In this document: piece by piece, positions 1-8,539 of the stretch
How positions within the stretch are numbered: the first letter of the stretch is position 1
Layout: each line of letters opens with the position of its first letter
IMG/VR virus record: IMGVR_UViG_3300036715_002535
Coordinates: 1-64,000 of that record
Direction: 5' to 3' (one strand)
DNA from: a virus
DNA: 64,000 bases
Program-made: the position numbers and the translations under genes
The notes under the pieces: model-generated
Database searches by the model: none
What the model was told of the DNA's origin: nothing
Seen by the model: only the letters and a program-made list of their open reading frames with translations

Positions 1-142
1 TAGTTCCATGACTCTGAAGTTTTAACTGTCTTCTATGGTAGGTCCATCGGACGTGAATATCTATCGAACTTCCTATGTAGGATTTACCGGTAATAGTATT
101 TAAAATTCGATAAATTCCACAAAGTATAGGTCTCTTTGTCAT
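1..142 (-). CDS. GIY-YIG homing endonuclease, N-terminal part (cut by window edge)
   Basis: The reading frame starts at an ATG (142 down to 140) and runs off the window. The visible 47 residues contain the GIY-YIG nuclease core: CGIYRILNTITGKSYIGSS, followed by an Arg of the next core helix (VRW). It closely resembles the complete endonuclease at 1279-2181 (GIYQILNTVTGKSYVGSS), so the two are probably recent paralogues or allelic homing genes. It lies directly downstream of the structural gene at 153-1292. Family role: site-specific DNA cleavage that drives the gene's own spread. The C-terminal DNA-binding part is not visible. Confidence 0.8.
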   Translation of the reverse strand, partial: MTKRPILCGIYRILNTITGKSYIGSSIDIHVRWTYHRRQLKLQSHGT

Positions 143-152
143 TTTTCACCAA

Positions 153-1292
153 TTAAACTAGGTATCTGTACGCAAGTTTCGTGTTTAACGTATTTAATTG
201 TAAATTAAACGCACGTTGCATGAGATCCACACGGCTCATGTTCTGATTGTAGAATTGGCGGCGTACACCAACGTGAGCTACATTCTGAATCTGGCGAAGC
301 ATTAACTCTTTTGCTTTAGGAAATTCTGTATTAATTTGATTTAGAAGCGTTTCGATCGTTCCACCGATTGCCGAATCAGGAGCATAATCCAAAGTCACGG
401 TCTGGCCGCTGAACTGGAAGCCAAGCTCGCCGTACATCACAATTTGGGACTGTAAACCCCAACACGCCGCAGCGCTTACGAGGTAGCCAGAGATGTCGAA
501 GGTACCGTTATGGGAACCAGGAAAGCTGTTGATGTTCCATTGCGTGATCTGAGGTGGTACCAGATTGAGCATGGAGATACCCTTGCTCAGGTACTCGTAC
601 AGATCAGACATACTATACGACTGAACAAGTTGGCCAGGCTTGCGAACCTTATCCATGTACATCTGAAGCTGGGGCACGTAGAACCAGAAGTAGTTGGGAA
701 CGATTCTGGCAACGACGATTTCCACGTAGGTCTGACGGATGTTCGGGATCTTAGCACGAACCCGAATCATGTAGTCGCCGTTTGGGTAGGGTGTCGTATC
801 GAAGGGTAATCCGTAGATGTACCCCTTAATGGTTGAAGTGGTTTCGAAGTCCTGTAGGTTCGTTGTGGAGTACACCACGGTATCCATGTAGTTCAGAATC
901 TCGAACTCAATGCTGGACGCTTTATCCGGCAGGACAAACTCGATGGTTTCCTTACTCTTCGTGCTCAGGATTAGGGTTCTGGGTGGTAGCTCGTTGTCAT
1001 CTTCCACCACATCGAATTCTGTGATGATATCAAGGATCTGGGTACCACTCTGGAAACTCCAGTCGATTGTCCAAGAGTGCTCTACCGTGGAGAAGGGAGC
1101 ATTCGCAGGAACTACGAAGTTGTAATCGTATAATCCTGACTCGAGATTCTTGAACGCAGTACCTTGGGAGACTATATTCTGACCAGGATCTAGAATTCGA
1201 GCGTTGACCGGAACACTAAGTCCTGGCTCGACACCAGTGGAATCCTTAATATTTTTGGAAAAGACTACACTCTGGCCCCTACACAATTTCAC
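153..1292 (-). CDS. Putative virion structural protein (379 aa)
   Basis: I do not recognise the family. The start is a GTG at 1292 with AAAGGAG about seven bases upstream, inside the 3' end of the homing endonuclease. The first half (about residues 1-200) is rich in beta-strand patterns with repeated modules ending in Y-D-Y or Y-M-I-R-V-R, as in Ig-like virion proteins. The second half is more helical and rich in Gln and Leu. Length, composition and position beside the packaging genes suggest a head, neck or baseplate component, but this is inference. It is flanked on both sides by GIY-YIG genes. Confidence 0.4.
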   Translation of the reverse strand: MKLCRGQSVVFSKNIKDSTGVEPGLSVPVNARILDPGQNIVSQGTAFKNLESGLYDYNFVVPANAPFSTVEHSWTIDWSFQSGTQILDIITEFDVVEDDNELPPRTLILSTKSKETIEFVLPDKASSIEFEILNYMDTVVYSTTNLQDFETTSTIKGYIYGLPFDTTPYPNGDYMIRVRAKIPNIRQTYVEIVVARIVPNYFWFYVPQLQMYMDKVRKPGQLVQSYSMSDLYEYLSKGISMLNLVPPQITQWNINSFPGSHNGTFDISGYLVSAAACWGLQSQIVMYGELGFQFSGQTVTLDYAPDSAIGGTIETLLNQINTEFPKAKELMLRQIQNVAHVGVRRQFYNQNMSRVDLMQRAFNLQLNTLNTKLAYRYLV

Positions 1293-2181
1293 TGGAGGCT
1301 CCTTTAACTTTTCTAGGGTAATGCTTACCTACATTTCTACCTTTGGCTGCAAGCCCTATTTTCTTCCTGGTTTCTTCAGAGACCACCCTTCCTCGCATCT
1401 TCTCTTTAGATTCTTCTGTCCTCTTTTTCCCTTTATGGGCCATTCTCACCGCGTCCTTATGGCCCTCGGATAGTTTTCGGCCTTTACTGGCTTCACCGAT
1501 TTTTTTCTTATGTTCTTCTGAAAGTTTTCTGCCTGTTAAAGCTTGACGGACTTTTGCGACCTGCTCTGGAGACTTGGGGGATCTCATTTTTTCTTTAGCT
1601 TCTTCGGATAATTTCCTTCCAGTGCTTGAAAGTCTCCTAGCTTCCTTTTGATCATCGGTTAGAACTTTCCCACGCATTTTTGCTCTGGTTTCTTCTGAGT
1701 GTCTTTTGAGCCTCATCTTCGATCTCTGCTCTTCTGAAACCGGTTGGCCCTTTCTATACCCCATCATCTTTCGAGTCTCGGGATCTTTTAGCATCTCTAG
1801 TCTGGTCTTGCTCATCTTTGCTCTAGCTTCCGCAGATTTCGGTTTTCTCATCTTCTGCCTAGTCTCTTCTGTAGCTCGTCGACGAACCAATCCATCTTCA
1901 AGCGTTAGAACCGTGCAGTTGTAACCATCCACGACAGAATTTAGACGATCCATCCAAAACGCCTCTAAAAAATTCAATCTTTCTTCTGTGCACTCTTGTA
2001 GAATTTTAAAATCCCACGAATCCTTACCGTATAAATCCCAGGAGTGCTGTAACTTTGGTGATGGATGTTTCTTGCACTTCAGCTGCCATTTATGATTCGC
2101 CCAACGATCTCGAATATTCACAGAACTGCCAACGTAACTTTTCCCAGTCACGGTGTTCAGTATCTGGTAAATTCCAATCAT
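1279..2181 (-). CDS. GIY-YIG homing endonuclease with NUMOD3-like repeats (300 aa)
   Basis: The N-terminal nuclease domain shows GIYQILNTVTGKSYVGSS (residues 3-20), an Arg helix (IRDRW) and a Glu in LEAFWMDRLN (about residue 73). From about residue 100 there is a long run of Lys/Arg-rich repeats of the type S-E-E-T/H-R-x-K-M/I plus G-R-K-L-S-E-E, typical of NUMOD3 DNA-binding motifs. It is free-standing: its ATG overlaps the stop of the upstream gene (ATGA at 2181-2178), and its last 14 bases overlap the next gene while supplying that gene's ribosome site. It is therefore inserted without breaking the operon. Confidence 0.93.
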   Translation of the reverse strand: MIGIYQILNTVTGKSYVGSSVNIRDRWANHKWQLKCKKHPSPKLQHSWDLYGKDSWDFKILQECTEERLNFLEAFWMDRLNSVVDGYNCTVLTLEDGLVRRRATEETRQKMRKPKSAEARAKMSKTRLEMLKDPETRKMMGYRKGQPVSEEQRSKMRLKRHSEETRAKMRGKVLTDDQKEARRLSSTGRKLSEEAKEKMRSPKSPEQVAKVRQALTGRKLSEEHKKKIGEASKGRKLSEGHKDAVRMAHKGKKRTEESKEKMRGRVVSEETRKKIGLAAKGRNVGKHYPRKVKGASSEIV

Positions 2182-2687
2182 TTTGTGACTCTCAATTTGA
2201 TCTTGATAGAGGATCTATGTAGACCGCTTTCCTTCTCTTTCAACCACTCTTCGAACCGGGGAACTGTCACATAGTCCGGGGCAACTTCTAAAAGTCGCTC
2301 CCATTCTTCCCGATCTCGCTCGAGTTGCGTTTTACGATTACGCTCAGAGATCATCCAACGTGTACCATTCTGGGTAATGTAACCTGCGGAGACCAATTCT
2401 TCCAGGGCCTCGAGGATCTCTGGATCCTGGTTGTCCTCGCCATCGATGTTGAGAAGGTGTTGAATCTCCTCTAGTCGCATGCCTTCACTCTTCAGGAGCT
2501 TGGGAATCTTGCGGATCAGATCTGGAATGTCTGAATAAGTTGTCGTACCAGCCTTAGCCATAATTCCTCCCGGTGGGGGTGGCACCTTCTGTGCCAACTC
2601 GAAAGTAGGAATCACCTCTTCCGTCAACGCCTTGGTGGGGTCGATCGGAATAATATAGGTGGGCCTTGTCTTGACGAAGATTTTCAC
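2178..2687 (-). CDS. Hypothetical protein (169 aa), winged-helix-like middle
   Basis: Not recognised. It begins with MKIFVKTRPT, a variant of the MK-hydrophobic N-terminus shared by several small proteins of this window. Residues 60-115 (PDLIRKIPKLLKSEGM, then LEALEELVSAGYITQNGTRW) look like a helix-turn-helix/wing arrangement. The C-terminus is charged and helical. The start overlaps the upstream stop by ATGA (2687-2684), so it is translationally coupled to 2684-3037. Confidence 0.6.
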   Translation of the reverse strand: MKIFVKTRPTYIIPIDPTKALTEEVIPTFELAQKVPPPPGGIMAKAGTTTYSDIPDLIRKIPKLLKSEGMRLEEIQHLLNIDGEDNQDPEILEALEELVSAGYITQNGTRWMISERNRKTQLERDREEWERLLEVAPDYVTVPRFEEWLKEKESGLHRSSIKIKLRVTK

Positions 2688-3037
2688 AGGTTGCGTCCGT
2701 GATGGTCACTACCACGTGCCCACTCATGGGCAGGTACATCTTCGTAGTCATGAGAGTTTTCATTCAGGAAGGCAACATAGTCGCCGGATGTCTTGCAGAG
2801 AATGCCTTCTTCAAGTTCCTGATCGAAGTGACCGAAGATGTCGGCATCCTCTTCGTTTGGTACTCCTTCGATTGCGTAGACAGTTAGATCATCATCGGCG
2901 CTAGGACCATTCTCAGCCACGAACATTGAAGTTTTCAGGCCACGTGCCAAAACTGCCTGCTTCCAAGATTTGTAGTCCTGGAAGGTTTCGCGGTCATTCG
3001 CTCGTCTCCAGAGATTGGCGGTTACACGGAGCTTCAT
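2684..3037 (-). CDS. Hypothetical protein (117 aa) with MKLRVTA N-terminus
   Basis: Not recognised. It starts at ATG 3037 with a strong GGGAGGTGATCT ribosome site just upstream. The N-terminus MKLRVTANLWRRAND belongs to the recurrent MK-[LF]-x-[IV]-x-A family of starts in this window. The remainder is acidic. It is the first gene of the leftward operon and is divergent from the terminase; the 46 bases between them (3038-3083) must hold both promoters. Confidence 0.6.
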   Translation of the reverse strand: MKLRVTANLWRRANDRETFQDYKSWKQAVLARGLKTSMFVAENGPSADDDLTVYAIEGVPNEEDADIFGHFDQELEEGILCKTSGDYVAFLNENSHDYEDVPAHEWARGSDHHGRNL

Positions 3038-3083
3038 AGATCACCTCCCTATCCATTCTAACCGAAAAAGGTTATCAATACAT

Positions 3084-5420
3084 ATGGCGCGAAGAGAAGT
3101 AGATCCCGTAGACCTTATTGAAAAAGCATTATCGGCGAACTGGGATACGAGTGAATTAGACTCGATGAAGCTGGACATCGAGGAAGCACCGAACTCAATT
3201 CAGTACATGGTGGGATCTCAATTCCATGGTATGTCCCCGTGGCCTCGGCAGATTGAGTTCGCTCTAAAAACCTTTGAAGACTATTGTCCATACTGTAGCG
3301 ACATGACAGTAGTCAACGATTGTTGGGGTAGGTCCCTCGACTCGATTCGAAACCGGGTCCAATTCCTCGAGTTCGGTAAGTGTCCAAAATGTCGAAGAAC
3401 CCGAATTGACTTCTGGAAAGAAGAACTCCATCAGGGTCGCCAAGAACTGATTGGTGTTGCCGGGCAGAGATGCTTGGACCCAGACCTCCTGGTTCGAATG
3501 GCAGACGGCATCTTGGTGTCCCTGGCCCTTCTTAAAAAGGGGGATCTACTCCAGGATCGGAATGGTACAGTCACAGAGGTTACGAAGGTCTGGCCGGTCC
3601 AGGAGCCGGGCTACTTCGTGGTCTTTATGAATCTACCTGATGGAAAGACTATCCCTATCAAGTGTGGACATGAGCATGCCTGGGTAACCGATCGTGGAGT
3701 CATAGCCACAACCGAACTATGCTACGAGGATCGGATTGAGTTTGGTGAGAGCTGGGCAACTGTTCGTATCATCAAGAAGTACCCCGGTAAGCCAGTCAAT
3801 CTGATTGACATCGAAACCACCTCCGGAACCTTTCTCCATGTGTCCGGTCTCACTCTTCACAACTCAGGTAAGACCCTAATCACCGCAGTTTTCTCTTCGT
3901 ACATTCTCCACAAATACCTGAGCATGGATGGTCTGCCATGTAGTCGGTACGGCCTACGTAACACGGTTCTGATGGGAACCTTCATCGCAGCGGACAACAA
4001 GCAGGTATCTGAAACCACCTGGGGACAATTCGCGGCTGAAATTGAATCGTCCCCGTGGTACAAGACGTACTTCGCTTTGCTGAAGGAAGAGGAAAAGCGA
4101 ACCGGTACCGAAATGTACAAGTTCAAGCCAGAGTACGCTCTGGCGTTCATGAACAAGAAGCTTCTATTCTCCCACGCAACAGGTGACTACACTGGACTAC
4201 GTGGACGTACGAGAATCCTGGGAAGCATCGATGAGTTGGGTTGGTTCGAGAGCAACGAACGTGCTAAGAGACGAGCCGGCCTCGAAATCTACACCTCCCT
4301 GAACAACTCCCTTAAGACGATCCGTTCTGCAGCAGATCATAAGCGTATGGAAGGTCAGTACGATCTACCTACCGCGTACATGTTCAATGTATCTTCTCCA
4401 GCAGCGGAAGATGATCCGATCATGACCCTCAAGTCTAAAGCTGGTACCGCGAAGAAGACTTTCTGCTTCCATCTTCCGACCTGGGAAATCAATCCCGGTA
4501 TCTCCCTCGAGGACTTCGAGGATGATATGAAGAAGGATCCAGTTAAGATCATGAGAGACTTTGGTGCCCAGCCGGGTGCCGGTCGTAACATCTATTTGCC
4601 AAACGCAGAGATCATTCTGGCATCTGTGGATGAGAAGCGTGAGAGTGGAATGAAGTTCCACAAGGAGTTCTTGGAAATCGACATCAAGAACACGCCCTAC
4701 ACCTACGTGTATCCCAAGCTAGACCACATCATGCTGGATCGTACTACCCCTTACATTCTCGCAGGTGACGCAGGAGAGTCCGGTAACAGCTTCTCCCTGA
4801 TGCTTTGTAGCTTGGATGAGAACGTGACCATCGTGAATGCGGGTGTGGTTGTTCAGCCGGTGGGTCTTGCTTCAGGTAAGATTGCAACGGTTCACTTCCC
4901 CTCAGTTCTACAGTTCATTCTGGATCTGCGTAGGCATATCACTCTTCGTAAGGTTGTCTTTGATCGTTGGCAGTCCACTTTCGTGATCCAAGCTCTACGT
5001 GATCAGGATATTGATGCAGAGAAGTTCTCTCTTCGTTATGAACACTTCAAGCTATTTAAGCAGAGATTCTACGAAGAAAGATTCAGACTACCCAAGCCAG
5101 AAGTCAGCTTCGACAAGATTATGTTACAGCATTTAGACGACAAACAACCTTCGGCTCTGTTGATCAAGCAGCTGAGAACTGTGAGGGATAATGGTCGTCA
5201 GGTCATGAAGCCCGCTGCGGAAGATGACGATCTCTTCCGTTGCCTAGTATTGGCGGACAAGTTCCTGCAGGAGGATCCGGAGGCTTTCAGAAAGATCGAT
5301 GTGCTTCGTGGTCGTGGTGGTCACTTCGCAACCTATTCTTCGAAGGAGATCCCGAAACAGAAGTTCAATATCCAATTGAACACCGGTCGGACGTTCATCC
5401 AGAAGAAAAAGACAAGATGA
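3084..5420 (+). CDS. terL: Terminase large subunit (DNA packaging ATPase/nuclease) interrupted by a mini-intein
   Basis: The phage DNA packaging motor. The ATPase Walker A loop is AGQR/SGKT, split after Arg by an intein at 3471-3863. Walker B is RILGSIDE. The RNase H-like nuclease domain shows candidate acidic residues in ILAGDAGESGN, VVFDRWQS and DDDLFRCLVLADKF. The preprotein is 778 residues and the spliced protein would be 647, normal for this family. An early zinc-type pair of CxxC motifs (YCPYC and KCPKC, about residues 69-115) precedes the ATPase. I chose ATG 3084 (MARREVD) over in-frame starts upstream because those lie in the divergent promoter region and over the opposite gene. Confidence 0.95.
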   Translation: MARREVDPVDLIEKALSANWDTSELDSMKLDIEEAPNSIQYMVGSQFHGMSPWPRQIEFALKTFEDYCPYCSDMTVVNDCWGRSLDSIRNRVQFLEFGKCPKCRRTRIDFWKEELHQGRQELIGVAGQRCLDPDLLVRMADGILVSLALLKKGDLLQDRNGTVTEVTKVWPVQEPGYFVVFMNLPDGKTIPIKCGHEHAWVTDRGVIATTELCYEDRIEFGESWATVRIIKKYPGKPVNLIDIETTSGTFLHVSGLTLHNSGKTLITAVFSSYILHKYLSMDGLPCSRYGLRNTVLMGTFIAADNKQVSETTWGQFAAEIESSPWYKTYFALLKEEEKRTGTEMYKFKPEYALAFMNKKLLFSHATGDYTGLRGRTRILGSIDELGWFESNERAKRRAGLEIYTSLNNSLKTIRSAADHKRMEGQYDLPTAYMFNVSSPAAEDDPIMTLKSKAGTAKKTFCFHLPTWEINPGISLEDFEDDMKKDPVKIMRDFGAQPGAGRNIYLPNAEIILASVDEKRESGMKFHKEFLEIDIKNTPYTYVYPKLDHIMLDRTTPYILAGDAGESGNSFSLMLCSLDENVTIVNAGVVVQPVGLASGKIATVHFPSVLQFILDLRRHITLRKVVFDRWQSTFVIQALRDQDIDAEKFSLRYEHFKLFKQRFYEERFRLPKPEVSFDKIMLQHLDDKQPSALLIKQLRTVRDNGRQVMKPAAEDDDLFRCLVLADKFLQEDPEAFRKIDVLRGRGGHFATYSSKEIPKQKFNIQLNTGRTFIQKKKTR
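3471..3863 (+). other. Mini-intein (131 aa) in the terminase Walker A motif
   Basis: The insertion begins with Cys130 (CLDPD) and ends with His259-Asn260. The +1 extein residue is Ser261 of SGKT, so the splice joins AGQR to SGKT and restores the P-loop. Block A is CLDPDLLVRMADG; the block B His lies in CGHEHAW; block F/G is HVSGLTLHN. At 131 residues there is no room for a homing endonuclease domain, so it is a minimal splicing-only intein. Splicing would be required for terminase activity. Confidence 0.93.
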
Positions 5421-5425
5421 CTACC

Positions 5426-5431
5426 TATAAT
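5426..5431 (+). promoter_or_regulatory. TATAATT-type promoter -10 candidate
   Basis: A TATAAT followed by T lies 6 bases after the terminase stop and about 20 bases before the GGAGGG ribosome site of the next gene. No TTGACA is visible at 16-18 bp upstream. It matches a set of isolated TATAATT boxes seen elsewhere in the window. Confidence 0.35.
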
Positions 5432-5451
5432 TAAGAGACCGGAGGGTTGCG

Positions 5452-6006
5452 ATGAAGTTACTGAAAGCAGTTTGGGCCGAGATGACCATCAAGGGCAAGT
5501 TCAAGGGTTCGCTCCAAGAGTTCGCGATTCGCAACGTGGACCATGGCAACAAGGTGTTCGCTGGACCCAAGCAGGTCACCAGCACCTTCGAAGCAATGGC
5601 CCTCGATCCGAACAAACTGTTCATCGATGAAGTAACCATGACCTGCTGCGAACCTAAGATCGCGGGGGAGCAAACTACTCGTGTTGGATGCGATAAAAGA
5701 GATGAAATAAAGAAGGATAAAAAGACTTCAGCTTTCAAGCCAGATGCCTCACTAAAGAAAACCGCTGGCTCTTCCATCGCAGACATCTTCTTCAACCCTG
5801 CTCAGCAGACCATCGACTGTCCTCACTGCCACCTGCCCATGAAGACCGCAACTCTGAATGGTGGCATGGGATCTCTCTTCTGCCCCAACTGCCGCCACGT
5901 AGACTACGAAGACAAAGTGAAGTCAACCGTGAATGCTGGATCCCCAAGCGTGGACAAGTCTCTTCAGTTCAAGTGCCTGGATTCTGGCAATTGCCAAATT
6001 GTATAA
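5452..6006 (+). CDS. Zinc-ribbon hypothetical protein (184 aa)
   Basis: Not recognised as a family. A C-terminal zinc ribbon is clear: C123-P-H-C126 and C144-P-N-C147. The middle is Lys-rich and probably disordered (residues 85-105). The start is ATG 5452 with GGAGGG upstream. It lies between the terminase and a tail-fibre-like gene in the late gene block. The job is unknown; a structural or assembly role is only inferred from position. Confidence 0.7.
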   Translation: MKLLKAVWAEMTIKGKFKGSLQEFAIRNVDHGNKVFAGPKQVTSTFEAMALDPNKLFIDEVTMTCCEPKIAGEQTTRVGCDKRDEIKKDKKTSAFKPDASLKKTAGSSIADIFFNPAQQTIDCPHCHLPMKTATLNGGMGSLFCPNCRHVDYEDKVKSTVNAGSPSVDKSLQFKCLDSGNCQIV

Positions 6007-6023
6007 GAGAGGGTTAGAATCTC

Positions 6024-6443
6024 ATGGCAGACTTCCAAGTTCGTCCCGTTCTAACTGACCTCGCAAGAACCAATCTTGGTTCCATGCTTGATGTCGGCTA
6101 CCCAGCATTTCAGATTACGGACTTCGCGGTCGGACTTGGTGGCTACTCTCCAGCAAATCCAACGGTGGCATTCCCACCAGACCCTTCCGCAACCGGCCTG
6201 ATCAATGAAATCTTCCGCAGCGTAAACGTATCGCGGGAGAACTTGGATCAGTTCAGCAAGGTCTTCATCGGAAATCTGGATCAGTCTGAGGGTGTAGGTG
6301 AGCTTGGAGAGGTTGGTTTATTCGCGACCTACCTCAGTGGGCCGCTTGCTGGACAGAAGTTCCTGTTCGGAAAAGCGAACTTCCCCATGAAAGTCAAGAC
6401 GGCACAAGACAAGATTAGATTCCTGATGGTGGTTCTACTGTGA
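6024..6443 (+). CDS. Tail-collar/fibre N-terminal-like protein (139 aa)
   Basis: The pattern FAVGLGG, then GLINEIFRSVNV, then GELGEVGLFA, then LFGKANFPMKVK and IRFLMVV resembles the N-terminal domain of phage tail-collar fibre proteins (DUF3751-like), which anchors fibres to the baseplate. The protein is 139 residues and holds only this module. It overlaps the portal start by four bases (GTGA), so the two are co-translated. The family assignment is from pattern memory. Confidence 0.5.
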   Translation: MADFQVRPVLTDLARTNLGSMLDVGYPAFQITDFAVGLGGYSPANPTVAFPPDPSATGLINEIFRSVNVSRENLDQFSKVFIGNLDQSEGVGELGEVGLFATYLSGPLAGQKFLFGKANFPMKVKTAQDKIRFLMVVLL

Positions 6444-8512
6444 AGTCTCCCCTACCAGTAAGTGCCTCTAAGAGAAAGTTCACCTTAGAAGGCATCAACT
6501 CGGCGGTAAGTGGGTCTGAGAAGACCCAGCCTACTTTTCATGTAAAATCTTCCCTCGCTGCGAAGGCAGCAGGTCAGGCCGGTGGGTCTGGAATGGGTGG
6601 CACAGTCTTCGCCCCTATGTACCAGGATTTGCTGTACAACAACATTGCAGCGTACCAGATCCCCAAGAATAAAAAGGCCCACAACAAGCTGATGTCCCAG
6701 ATCTATCACTTCGATCCCATTGCGGGACCGGCAGTTGATCTGTACGCTGAGATGCCTTGGAGTGGATTCGATCTGACCGGAATCGATGATCCGGCAATCC
6801 GCCACATCTACGAAGATGCGTTCAGCAACCTGAGGATGGAATACTACTTCCCTCAGATGACTGCGAACTATCTGGTGTACGGAAGAATCTGCTTGCACCT
6901 TCTCTTTGATCAGACAAAAGGCATCTGGACCAACTTCATTCTACACAACGATGATGATGTCGAGATCGTGCCAGTGCCATTCTTCAACGAAGATCCGCTG
7001 GTCAATTTTCTGCCTCCCCCAGAGACGAAGGAATTCATTCTTTCGAAGGATCCCCGTACGCAGGTGTATCTCCAGAACATTCCTGCGAGCATGATCCAGA
7101 TGATCAAGAGTGGTAAGTCGATTCCACTTGATGTCAGTAACACCCTTTATCTCCCACGACGCACGCTGATCAATGATCCCTCTGGAACGTCCCTGTTCTC
7201 TCGCATTATTGGCCTGATCACCCTCGAGCGCGCTTTGATGAATGCCTCGACCGTGAAGGCCCAGAGAAATGCTGGACCCATCCGCGTACTGAAGATGGGT
7301 AAAGAGGGCTGGCTCCCCACGGACGAAGAGATGGCAAACGCCATCTCGAGCATCATGATGGCAGAAGAAGATCCTGTTGCCGCAGTCGTGGGCTTCAAGG
7401 GTCAGGATACCTCCATCGATCTTATGTCTGGTTCGGGTCAGGATGGTCTCTGGAAGATCTCCGAGGAATACGATTTCATCCAGAATGCGAAGTTCAAGGC
7501 CCTGGGTATCTCCGAGCAGATGATGGCGGGTGATGCCACCTACAACAACATGGAACAGGCCCTCTCGATCTTCCTGGAGAGAATCAAGACCCTCCGTCAA
7601 AGATTCGAGCGGAAGATCCTCATTGAGAAGGTCTGCGAACCTCTTGCAAAGGCTCACGGGTTCTACAAGAAGCAGAAGGTTCTCAATCCTCGGCTCAAAC
7701 AGTCGGATACTAGAAATCTACAAGAAACTTCGGACGCTCAGTTGATTCTGCCTACCATTGGATGGCACAAGCCTCTCGAACCTCGTATGGATCAGAGCCT
7801 CGTGGATCTGTACAAAGCCGCCGAAGAAGTTGGTCTGCCGGTCACCATGCGCCAGTGGGGTGCTGCAACCGGTATCAGCCTCTCCGACATGGGTCAGAAT
7901 CTGGAAGACGATCTTCTGGTTCGCAAACAGATCAAGCAGTGGAAAGATCAGGTCGATGAAGATGGACTTGGTTCTGCTGACCTGGGTACCAGCGAAGACT
8001 TCGGTGGTGGTGACCTGGGCGGTGGCGGAGACATGGGAGATCTGGGTGGACCGGATGAAGGTGGTGGACCCGGCGGAATGGAAGATGGTAAGCCGGTAAT
8101 GGAAAAGGTCACTCCCGAAGACACCTCGGTTGTAGACAACATCCCACCCCCACCAACTGAGAGCTCCTACACCAAGTTCAAATCTTCCAGTCTGAAGGGT
8201 CATCCACTTCTTAGTGGCAGCAGATTCGGAAACGTTGCTCTGGCTAGAATCCGTGAGATTGAGGGTTTCGGACTTGCAAAGGTACGGACCTACCTGGCCG
8301 AAACAGAACTGAACTCCGTTGAAAAGGCTTGGATCAAGTACGCTGCGAGCTATTCAGATCTACGCATCACCTTGGACAAGAAGGAGATCCAACACATCGC
8401 GAGAGAACTGGCAAGACATAAGGTTCTTCGCAATAACAAAAACGTTACGCATCTGGCTCGGTTGAGTGCGATCAGCCCCGAAGCCTCACTTAATTTACTT
8501 TCAGGAAAATGA
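6440..8512 (+). CDS. Portal (head-tail connector) protein (690 aa)
   Basis: The portal ring protein through which DNA enters and leaves the capsid. Size, its position near the terminase, and the signature MMAGDATYNNMEQALSIF followed by a long helix with LERIKTLRQRFERKI (about residues 358-390) fit T4 gp20-like portals. Residues about 515-545 form a Gly/Asp-rich flexible segment, and the C-terminus is basic and helical. GTG 6440 overlaps the preceding stop. Confidence 0.85.
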   Translation: MKSPLPVSASKRKFTLEGINSAVSGSEKTQPTFHVKSSLAAKAAGQAGGSGMGGTVFAPMYQDLLYNNIAAYQIPKNKKAHNKLMSQIYHFDPIAGPAVDLYAEMPWSGFDLTGIDDPAIRHIYEDAFSNLRMEYYFPQMTANYLVYGRICLHLLFDQTKGIWTNFILHNDDDVEIVPVPFFNEDPLVNFLPPPETKEFILSKDPRTQVYLQNIPASMIQMIKSGKSIPLDVSNTLYLPRRTLINDPSGTSLFSRIIGLITLERALMNASTVKAQRNAGPIRVLKMGKEGWLPTDEEMANAISSIMMAEEDPVAAVVGFKGQDTSIDLMSGSGQDGLWKISEEYDFIQNAKFKALGISEQMMAGDATYNNMEQALSIFLERIKTLRQRFERKILIEKVCEPLAKAHGFYKKQKVLNPRLKQSDTRNLQETSDAQLILPTIGWHKPLEPRMDQSLVDLYKAAEEVGLPVTMRQWGAATGISLSDMGQNLEDDLLVRKQIKQWKDQVDEDGLGSADLGTSEDFGGGDLGGGGDMGDLGGPDEGGGPGGMEDGKPVMEKVTPEDTSVVDNIPPPPTESSYTKFKSSSLKGHPLLSGSRFGNVALARIREIEGFGLAKVRTYLAETELNSVEKAWIKYAASYSDLRITLDKKEIQHIARELARHKVLRNNKNVTHLARLSAISPEASLNLLSGK

Positions 8513-8539
8513 ACATTAGAATAAACCTGGGAGTACCCG

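Noticed and set aside
1343-2274. Several plus-strand open frames opposite the GIY-YIG gene and its neighbour.
   Set aside because: Hydrophobic readings opposite Lys/Arg/Glu-rich repeats; typical antisense artefacts without ribosome sites.
7758-8142. Gly/Pro-rich open frames inside the portal gene on both strands.
   Set aside because: They are other-frame readings of the Gly/Asp-rich linker codons of the portal; no ribosome site and no independent support.
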